This document shows, one piece after another, positions 58,326 to 64,000 of a stretch of 64,000 nucleotides of DNA. Every line of letters starts with the position of its first letter. Position 1 is the first letter of the stretch. A program made the translations under genes and the position numbers. This DNA is from Vreelandella stevensii S18214 (lineage in GTDB: Bacteria > Pseudomonadota > Gammaproteobacteria > Pseudomonadales > Halomonadaceae). Location of the stretch: assembly GCF_000275725.1 (NCBI RefSeq), contig NZ_AJTS01000044.1, positions 1-64,000 on the forward strand, in the 5' to 3' direction. The notes beneath the pieces were generated by a model. The model saw only the letters and a list, made by a program, of their open reading frames with translations. It was not told where the DNA came from and searched no databases.

Positions 58326-60329
58326 GTGTCGACGCATCACTCTCGACTGCAATCCTTTGGCGCCGTGCTGGTGCTCGATCCCGACTGTCGGCAAATTCAG
58401 GCCGCCAGCCGTAACCTCGGCGCGTTACTGGGGGGCGCCCCTGAGCCCCCTCCTGCGACGCTCACGACCTTATTGGGAAAACAGCTTTGCCAGCGGTTGC
58501 GTCATGAACTGCAGGGCCAGCCGCGCCTGGCTGGCCCGCTCACCTTTCGGCGGGCCACCGTCGATATGCGTTTTCAACTACAGGCTTATCGGACAGATCG
58601 GCACGTCGTCGTCGAGATAGAGCCGCTAACCTCTCTGGGCAAACAGCGCCTACTGGGAACGCTCAATGAACGCTTGGTACGCCTGGCCGAAGCAACGCAC
58701 CAGGAAGAACTGCTGGACTATCTGGTCAGTGCCGTTCAGGCGCTGACCGGGCACGAGCGGGTCTCGGTGTGCCACTTCGACGGTGACTGGCATGGTCTCA
58801 TCGTGGCCGAAAAGCGTGCGGGCCGATTACCTGCGCTCAAGGGGCAGCGATTCCCCGCCAGTGACTTCCCACTGGCCCTGCGGCGCGCTTACGAGCGCCA
58901 TGCGGTGCGCTTGATTCAAGACGTGGCCGCCGATACAGAGCCGCTGGAGCCTGCCCATGTCACGGTCAACCTGAGCGACTGTTTTTTGCGTGCACCGGCT
59001 GCCGAGCGGCGTGTCTACCTGCAACGGCTGGGGGCACGTAGTGCCTTCAGCGTGGCCATGCAGAGCGATACCGGCCTGTGGGGGCTGCTGTTCTGTCATT
59101 CGGCCCATGCGCACCCTGTTGCGCCCCCGGTGCGCGATGCGGTGCGTACCCTGGTGCATATGGCAACACAGCGATGGCTACTGCTGCGCGCGCGCCAGGA
59201 GGCGCGTTACTTGCAGCGGGTACAGGATAGTCTGGTGCTGTCGGTCTCTGCCCAGCAGGAGCCCAAAAGCCCTCAGCAGATTCTGCATGAGCAGGCTGAG
59301 TCCTGGTGCGGACTGTTTCGTGCTCAGGGGGTTGCTCTGTGGCGCAATGGCAGCGTGTGCTCGGCGGGGGTCGTGCCCCTCTCCACGGTGATATGTCAGT
59401 TGGTCAAGCGTATCGACAGAGGACATCGCCATGGGGGGCCGTGGTGTACCCGCGAGGTGGCTGCCGAGCCGCTGACGGCCTCGCTCAGCATGCCGGAGCA
59501 GTGTGGTGTTCTGGCCGTGCCGCTATCCATCAGCCCTTCACAACGGGACTGGCTGCTGTTCTTCCGACCGGAGCAGGTGGAAACCCTCTACTGGGCCATG
59601 CGGCCAATGTCGGCGGTCACGGCGACCGCGTTACCGGTGGCGCCATCGGCGGCATGGAGTGAGGAAGTGGTAGGTAAAAGCGAAGCGTGGCAGCGCGTCG
59701 AGCGTCTAGCGGCTGTCGATCTGGGTGAAAACCTGACGCTGGCCATTTCGGCTTACGAAATCAGCACCCTCAATATGCACCTCGAGCAAGAGCGCAAGGC
59801 GCTGGCTCTGGCCAACCAGCGGCTGGAACAGTTGGCCCACTTCGATCCATTGACCCAAGTCTGGAACCGCTACCGTATCGAGCAGGCTATCGATGCTGAG
59901 TTGGTGGCGGCTAAGCGCTACGGCGCCGCATTCGCGCTGCTGCTGTTTGATGTGGATCATTTCAAGCAGATCAACGACGCCTATGGGCATGGCGTGGGGG
60001 ATGAGGTACTGGTCTCGCTGGCCCGGCTGGTGGAAACGTCGTTGCGGGGCTGCGACCATCTTGGCCGCTGGGGCGGCGAAGAGTTCGTGGTACTGGCGAC
60101 GCACTCCGATGAAGAAGCGGCCATGGGCCTGGCTGAGCGGCTGCGCAGCCTGGTGGCCACGCTGCATGTCAACGGGTTGGACCAGCCCATCACCGTGAGT
60201 ATCGGCGTGGCAATATGGCAGCCGGGCGACAGCTGCAAGACGCTGATGTCGCGGGCCGATGTGGCCATGTACCGAGCCAAGCGCAGCGGTCGCAATCGCG
60301 TGGAAGTCGCTGAGCCGCGATCAGATTAA
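58326..60329 (+). CDS. Phytochrome-architecture diguanylate cyclase (PAS-GAF-PHY-GGEEF)
   Basis: 667 residues starting at GTG. A PAS-like N-terminus (about 5-100) precedes a bacteriophytochrome-type GAF domain (about 115-285) with FPASDFP (176-182; the Asp of PASDIP is kept) and LWGLLFCHS (251-259; His-258 kept). A PHY-like domain (about 310-430) has the tongue motif FRPE (413-416) and a WA pair. Residues about 500-660 are an intact GGDEF domain: RGCD inhibitory site (574-577) and GGEEF (583-587). The N-terminal bilin cysteine is absent; the plant-type Cys-His position reads Glu-Arg. It probably makes c-di-GMP but may not bind bilin. It is 23 bp after motD, and its stop overlaps the convergent exported-protein gene. 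Confidence 0.85.
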   Translation: MSTHHSRLQSFGAVLVLDPDCRQIQAASRNLGALLGGAPEPPPATLTTLLGKQLCQRLRHELQGQPRLAGPLTFRRATVDMRFQLQAYRTDRHVVVEIEPLTSLGKQRLLGTLNERLVRLAEATHQEELLDYLVSAVQALTGHERVSVCHFDGDWHGLIVAEKRAGRLPALKGQRFPASDFPLALRRAYERHAVRLIQDVAADTEPLEPAHVTVNLSDCFLRAPAAERRVYLQRLGARSAFSVAMQSDTGLWGLLFCHSAHAHPVAPPVRDAVRTLVHMATQRWLLLRARQEARYLQRVQDSLVLSVSAQQEPKSPQQILHEQAESWCGLFRAQGVALWRNGSVCSAGVVPLSTVICQLVKRIDRGHRHGGPWCTREVAAEPLTASLSMPEQCGVLAVPLSISPSQRDWLLFFRPEQVETLYWAMRPMSAVTATALPVAPSAAWSEEVVGKSEAWQRVERLAAVDLGENLTLAISAYEISTLNMHLEQERKALALANQRLEQLAHFDPLTQVWNRYRIEQAIDAELVAAKRYGAAFALLLFDVDHFKQINDAYGHGVGDEVLVSLARLVETSLRGCDHLGRWGGEEFVVLATHSDEEAAMGLAERLRSLVATLHVNGLDQPITVSIGVAIWQPGDSCKTLMSRADVAMYRAKRSGRNRVEVAEPRSD

Positions 60330-60898
60330 CCTTCTGGCGCGCTCTCCTCGCACAGCTGCTGCATACGCGCGATGGCGCGGTCTGCGCCGTTGAGGCTGAA
60401 GGTCATGTACCAGGGCTCCTGCTCGTTTTGGTCGAAGCCCAGGAACAGCTGCTCACCGGTGCGCATCTGGGCCATCAGTGTGTCGAGATCGCTCAGGTAA
60501 AAGTGCGCGTAGAAGCCATCGTCGCCGCGCTCGGTGATGAACTCGGCCATGGTGTCCACGATGGGTTGGTCATCGATACGCAGCCGGGTAGGCACCAGAT
60601 TGACGGCGCGGCTCTCGCCCTGCTGCTGTGCCAGGGTCACGCGCATTTCCAGCCAGGGGAGGTCGCATACCCCTTGGGTGGTATTGAGGCTTAAGGTGGC
60701 ATCGGAGTAGCTGTGGGTCTCGACGGCACGAAAATGGCGCTCTTCGCCCAGTGACAGCGCCATCGATGACCAGTGTTCATGGGGTTCGGCGTGCTCCACG
60801 TTGAACGTGGCCGCCTGGACGAGCTGGGCGTTGCCCAGCAGGCTCCCCCCCAGTATCGCCAGCAGTGTACGGCTCTTGACGGGCATAAGCGGTATCAT
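60326..60898 (-). CDS. Exported protein of unknown function
   Basis: About 190 residues. The N-terminus is a signal peptide (RTLLAILGGSLLGNAQLVQA), so the product is periplasmic or secreted. The mature part (FNVEHAEPHEHWSSMALSLG and on) is mixed alpha/beta with two cysteines (in GVCDLPW and QLCEE) that could form a disulphide. I do not recognise a family. Starts: a TTG at 60928 overlaps the stop of the Crp/Fnr-like gene (TTGA), ATG 60898 and ATG 60886 are both usable; the ATG start is chosen for the signal peptide. It is probably co-transcribed with the regulator upstream. Its end overlaps the end of the convergent GGDEF gene by 4 bp. Confidence 0.75.
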   Translation of the reverse strand: MIPLMPVKSRTLLAILGGSLLGNAQLVQAATFNVEHAEPHEHWSSMALSLGEERHFRAVETHSYSDATLSLNTTQGVCDLPWLEMRVTLAQQQGESRAVNLVPTRLRIDDQPIVDTMAEFITERGDDGFYAHFYLSDLDTLMAQMRTGEQLFLGFDQNEQEPWYMTFSLNGADRAIARMQQLCEESAPEG

Positions 60899-60924
60899 CG
60901 TTGAAGGTCTAAAAGATAGGGCGT

Positions 60925-61692
60925 TCAAGCTTCCAGCAACGGCCTGACGTTGTCGGTCAGGTAGCAGTCGTCGAACTCTCCTTCGGTAGCCAGCGCATCG
61001 AGGTCCGGAATGGTGACATGGTGCCGGTCACGAAACACCAGACCGTCTTCGCTGAGTGCGGTGAAGGTTCGGCTGACATGAACCGGGCTCAAGCCCAGGA
61101 TGTCGGCCAACTGCTCCTGTGACAGGGGGAGGCGGAACTGCCCGCTGATATCGTCGTTGGTCTGGCGCAAGCGCAGATACATTTCATGTAGGAAATGGGC
61201 CATCTTCTTGCGCGCGCTGCGCCGTGCCAGGTTGACCAGCCGTTCGGTCAGCAGCGCTTGCTGTCGGCTGGCAATGGCAAACATCACCGACGTGAGCGAC
61301 AGCGACTCGCGGAAGACCTCCAGCATACGCTTGTGGGGAAAGTGGCAAATGACGCCGTCGCTGATCATGCGGACATTTTCAAGGCGCTGGGAAAACGCAA
61401 ACTCTCGCAGGCCGATGATGTCGCCGGGCAGGAAAACCTCCAGAATCTGACGGTCGCCGTTTTCGAGGTGCCGGTAGGAGTAGGCCCAGCCGCTGCGCAG
61501 CGTGCAGAACTCATTGGCCGGTGCGCCCATCTCCCAGAGCACCGTGCCTGCCTTGATGTTGGTGGGGCTCTCTTCCAGCGAGGCCAGCAGCGCTTTCTCG
61601 TCATCGTTGAGCGAGCAGTAGTGGCTAAAGTGGCGGATGATGCAGCTTTTGTCCTGTTCCACAGCGTGTGTCTCCTCACAGGAAGCAACCAT
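60925..61692 (-). CDS. Crp/Fnr-family transcriptional regulator
   Basis: 255 residues if started at ATG 61692. A better ribosome-binding site (GAGGAG) lies before GTG 61662, giving 245. The N-terminal cyclic-nucleotide-type beta-roll runs from about 20 to 135 (IKAGTVLWEMGAPANEFCTL, VFLPGDIIGLREFAF). A long dimer helix follows, then the HTH_Crp domain with LSQEQLADILGLSPVHVSRT. Cysteines occur at C5, C17, C26 and in GVICHFP, the last aligning with FNR Cys-122, but FNR's CxxxC spacing is absent, so an iron-sulphur cluster is uncertain. The cAMP-contact residues of Crp are not obvious. Target genes are unknown. An inverted repeat sits just before the ATG. Confidence 0.9.
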   Translation of the reverse strand: MVASCEETHAVEQDKSCIIRHFSHYCSLNDDEKALLASLEESPTNIKAGTVLWEMGAPANEFCTLRSGWAYSYRHLENGDRQILEVFLPGDIIGLREFAFSQRLENVRMISDGVICHFPHKRMLEVFRESLSLTSVMFAIASRQQALLTERLVNLARRSARKKMAHFLHEMYLRLRQTNDDISGQFRLPLSQEQLADILGLSPVHVSRTFTALSEDGLVFRDRHHVTIPDLDALATEGEFDDCYLTDNVRPLLEA

Positions 61693-61695
61693 TGT

Positions 61696-61724
61696 TAAGC
61701 AGTCTCGCTGCTTACTATAAGCAG
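61696..61724. promoter_or_regulatory. TAAGCAG repeats just upstream of the Crp/Fnr-like gene
   Basis: TAAGCAG, 5 nt, CTGCTTA, 3 nt, TAAGCAG: one perfect 7-bp inverted repeat plus a third half-site. It is 3-32 bp before ATG 61692. It may be an operator, possibly for autoregulation; it is not a standard FNR (TTGAT-N4-ATCAA) or CRP (TGTGA-N6-TCACA) site. If translation starts at GTG 61662, the repeat lies in the leader. Confidence 0.5.
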
Positions 61725-61751
61725 TCAGCGCCGCCTTTTCCTGAATTTTTT

Positions 61752-61781
61752 GGCCGCTGCCTAAACGCTTGGGCAGCGGCC
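61752..61781. terminator. Hairpin between uvrA and the Crp/Fnr-like gene
   Basis: A perfect 10-bp inverted repeat (ggccgctgcc / ggcagcggcc) with a 10-nt loop, 10 bp after the uvrA stop. In the uvrA direction it is followed by AAAAAA, not U, so it is not a classical intrinsic terminator; it may still be the 3' hairpin of the uvrA transcript. Confidence 0.5.
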
Positions 61782-61790
61782 ATGATGCGC

Positions 61791-64000
61791 CTAGCGTGTG
61801 GCACGGCTGCCACGTTCGAGTAACGGTGCCAGAAAGCGCCCGGTGTGCGATACCGTCTGTTTGGCCAGCTGTTCAGGGGGGCCCTCGGCGATGATTTGAC
61901 CTCCGCCCGAACCGCCTTCCGGCCCCAGGTCGATCAACCAGTCGGCCGTCTTGATGACATCCAGGTTGTGCTCGATCACCACGATGGTATTGCCGTGGTC
62001 GCGGAGGCGGTGCAGCACCGTCAGCAGCTGGCGAATATCCTCGAAGTGCAGGCCAGTGGTGGGTTCATCCAGAATGTAGAGGGTTTTACCGGTGTCACGC
62101 TTGGCCAGCTCACGCGCCAGCTTGACCCGCTGAGCTTCGCCCCCGGAAAGCGTCGTGGCGCTTTGCCCCAAACGGATGTAGGACAGCCCCACATCCATGA
62201 GCGTTTGCAGGCGTCGGGCGATGGCGGGCACGGGGCTGAAGAAGGCCAGCGCATCTTCCACCGTCATCTCCAATACCTCGTGGATGGTCTTGCCTTTGTA
62301 GTGGATATCCAGGGTTTCGCGATTGTAGCGCTTGCCCTTGCAGACGTCACAAGGGACGTAGATATCCGGCAGAAAGTGCATCTCCACCTTGATCATGCCT
62401 TCGCCCTGGCAGGCTTCGCAGCGGCCGCCCTTGACGTTGAAGCTGAAGCGCCCGGGTTTGTACCCCCGGGAACGAGCCTCCTGGGTACCGGCGAACAGCT
62501 CACGAATAGGCGTGAAAATGCCGGTATAGGTGGCCGGGTTGGAGCGCGGGGTGCGGCCGATCGGGCTCTGGTCGATGTCGATGACCTTGTCGAGCTGGTC
62601 CAGGCCTTCCACCTTCTCGTAGGGAGCCGGTGTCAGGGTCGTGGCCCGGTTGAGTTCACGGGCGGCAATCGGCATCAGCGTGCCGTTGATCAGCGTCGAC
62701 TTGCCGGAGCCGGAGACGCCCGTCACGGCAATGAACAGCCCCAGTGGCAGGCTGAGAGTGACATTTTGCAGGTTGTTGCCCGTGGCACCGCGCACCACCA
62801 GTTGCTTCTCGGGATTGCCCGGGATCCGGTAAGGCGGGACGGCAATTTCGCGGCTGCCGGAGAGATACTGGCCGGTCAGCGAATTCGGGTTGTCCATCAC
62901 CTGCTGCGGCGTGCCCTGGGCGACGATCTCGCCCCCATGGACACCTGCACCGGGGCCGATATCCAGCACGTGGTCCGCCGCGCGGATGGCATCTTCGTCG
63001 TGCTCGACGACGATCACGGTGTTGCCCAGGTCGCGCAGCCGCTCCAGCGTCTTGAGCAGACGGTCGTTGTCCCGCTGGTGCAGCCCGATGGAGGGTTCGT
63101 CCAGGATGTACATGACGCCCACCAGGCCAGCGCCGATCTGGCTAGCCAAGCGGATACGCTGGGCCTCGCCCCCGGAGAGCGTGTCGGCGCTGCGTTCGAG
63201 GTTCAGGTAATCAAGCCCCACGTTGACCAGGAACTCCAGGCGAGCGTGGATCTCGTTGACGATCTTGTCGGCAATTTCTCCCTTGCGCCCGGGCAGCGCC
63301 AGCGCGCCGAAGTAGCGCCATGCCTCGCCAATCGGCAGGTGGACGATATCCGCGATGTTGCGGTCATCGACATACACATGGCGGGACTCCTTGCGGAGCC
63401 GTGAACCATGACAGGCGGTACAGGGCTGAACCGCAATGTACTTGGCCAGGTCGTCGCGCACCATGCTGGACTCGGTCTCCCGATAGCGGCGCTGCATGTT
63501 CGGCAGCACCCCTTCGAAGGCATGTTCACGGGTGACTTTACGGCCACGGTCGCCGACGTAGACGAAGGGGACCAGCTCGCCACCACTGCCGTTGAGGATG
63601 ATATCGCGCTCGTGACGTGCCAGTTCCTGCCAGGGCGTTTCCAGCTCGAAACGGTAATGCTTGGCCAGCGCCTGCAGCTGAGTAAAGTAATATATGTTGC
63701 GTCGGTCCCAGCCCTTGATCACGCCTTCCGCCAGGGAAAGCTCGGGGTGGCTGATCAGTTTCTCCGGGTCGAAGTACTGCTGGATGCCCAGGCCGTCGCA
63801 GGTAGGACACGCCCCTGCCGGGTTGTTGAACGAAAACATGCGCGGCTCCAGCTCGGAGAGCGAATAGCCGCAAACGGGGCAGGCAAAGCGGGACGAGAAG
63901 ACCAGGTCGTCCTGCTCGCCGTCCATGAAATGCACCATGGCGGTGCCGTCGGCCAGGTTCAGGGCCGTTTCGAAGGATTCCGCCAGGCGCTGGGCGATAT
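61791..64000 (-). CDS. uvrA: Excinuclease ABC subunit A, UvrA (C-terminal part, runs off the window)
   Basis: DNA damage recognition ATPase of nucleotide excision repair. The last 736 codons are present; E. coli UvrA has 940, so about 200 N-terminal residues lie beyond the right edge. Visible: a zinc module in CPVCGYSL and CPTCDGLG, the first ABC signature [16 protein letters not shown], the second Walker [18 protein letters not shown], the C-terminal zinc finger CEACQGEG with CDVCKGKR, the second signature [16 protein letters not shown] and Walker [18 protein letters not shown]. It is unrelated to the flagellar block. A long plus-strand frame over it is a codon-bias shadow. Confidence 0.97.
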   Translation of the reverse strand, partial: IAQRLAESFETALNLADGTAMVHFMDGEQDDLVFSSRFACPVCGYSLSELEPRMFSFNNPAGACPTCDGLGIQQYFDPEKLISHPELSLAEGVIKGWDRRNIYYFTQLQALAKHYRFELETPWQELARHERDIILNGSGGELVPFVYVGDRGRKVTREHAFEGVLPNMQRRYRETESSMVRDDLAKYIAVQPCTACHGSRLRKESRHVYVDDRNIADIVHLPIGEAWRYFGALALPGRKGEIADKIVNEIHARLEFLVNVGLDYLNLERSADTLSGGEAQRIRLASQIGAGLVGVMYILDEPSIGLHQRDNDRLLKTLERLRDLGNTVIVVEHDEDAIRAADHVLDIGPGAGVHGGEIVAQGTPQQVMDNPNSLTGQYLSGSREIAVPPYRIPGNPEKQLVVRGATGNNLQNVTLSLPLGLFIAVTGVSGSGKSTLINGTLMPIAARELNRATTLTPAPYEKVEGLDQLDKVIDIDQSPIGRTPRSNPATYTGIFTPIRELFAGTQEARSRGYKPGRFSFNVKGGRCEACQGEGMIKVEMHFLPDIYVPCDVCKGKRYNRETLDIHYKGKTIHEVLEMTVEDALAFFSPVPAIARRLQTLMDVGLSYIRLGQSATTLSGGEAQRVKLARELAKRDTGKTLYILDEPTTGLHFEDIRQLLTVLHRLRDHGNTIVVIEHNLDVIKTADWLIDLGPEGGSGGGQIIAEGPPEQLAKQTVSHTGRFLAPLLERGSRATR

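Noticed and set aside
61752-61781. Classical rho-independent terminator of uvrA
   Set aside because: The hairpin is perfect but is followed by six A in the uvrA direction; listed only as a hairpin with reduced confidence.
61845-63404. A 519-codon open frame on the plus strand over uvrA
   Set aside because: It is antisense to an unmistakable uvrA with intact motifs. High GC and codon bias create long opposite-strand frames.

Overview
The window is one end of an rRNA operon followed by an almost complete flagellar and chemotaxis gene block of about 55 kb, from a motile gammaproteobacterium. The gene set suggests Halomonadaceae (Halomonas or Chromohalobacter relatives). It combines the FlhDC master regulator and the enterobacterial order flhDC-motAB-cheAW-mcp-cheRB-cheYZ-flhBA with features usual in Pseudomonas and Vibrio: FlhF, a FlaG-like protein, a second MotA/MotB stator pair next to fliA, and a PAS-type Aer receptor. 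The family assignment is an inference from gene content and protein style, not from a search.

Layout. 1-3300: distal 16S-23S spacer, complete 23S rRNA, 5S rRNA and a strong terminator (+). 3336-5666 (-): flgA, flgM, flgN and an SDR oxidoreductase. 5876-16792 (+): flgBCDEFGHIJKL (rod, hook, rings, junction). 16845-29612 (-): fliFGHIJK and fliLMNOPQR (MS ring, switch, export gate and ATPase, hook-length ruler). 29870-30196 (+): fliE. 30342-30698 (-): flaG-like. 30946-32637 (+): a YcgR/PilZ protein fused to an HD-GYP-like domain. 32812-35163 (+): fliS, fliT, a second FliK-like protein and a stand-alone FlhB C-terminal domain. 35271-49341 (+): flhDC, motAB, cheA, cheW, three receptors, cheR, cheB, cheY, cheZ. 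49474-58302 (+): flhB, flhA, an extended flhF, an FlhG-like remnant, flhE, fliA and a second stator pair. 58326-60329 (+): a phytochrome-architecture diguanylate cyclase. 60326-61692 (-): an exported protein and a Crp/Fnr-family regulator. 61791-64000 (-): the C-terminal part of uvrA.

Regulation visible in the sequence. Four sigma-28 (FliA) promoters with a TAAAGTTT-like -35, exactly 11 nt, then GCCGATA(A/G/T) lie before flgMN, flgKL, the flaG-like gene and fliST. These fit class III genes: FlgM holds FliA until the hook is finished. FlhDC presumably drives the class II operons. The flagellin (fliC) and cap (fliD) genes are not in the window although their chaperones FliS and FliT are.

The most unusual items cluster around cell-pole placement and c-di-GMP. 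(1) FlhF carries about 350 extra C-terminal residues, and the next gene keeps the FlhG DQAxxLR activator motif but has no MinD-type P-loop. (2) A PAS-GAF-PHY-GGEEF protein has lost the chromophore cysteine and a key histidine. (3) A PilZ-HD-GYP fusion has lost two predicted metal ligands. (4) The fliK gene contains a very recent triple in-frame repeat. (5) There is a second FliK-like plus FlhB-C-terminus pair directly upstream of flhDC.
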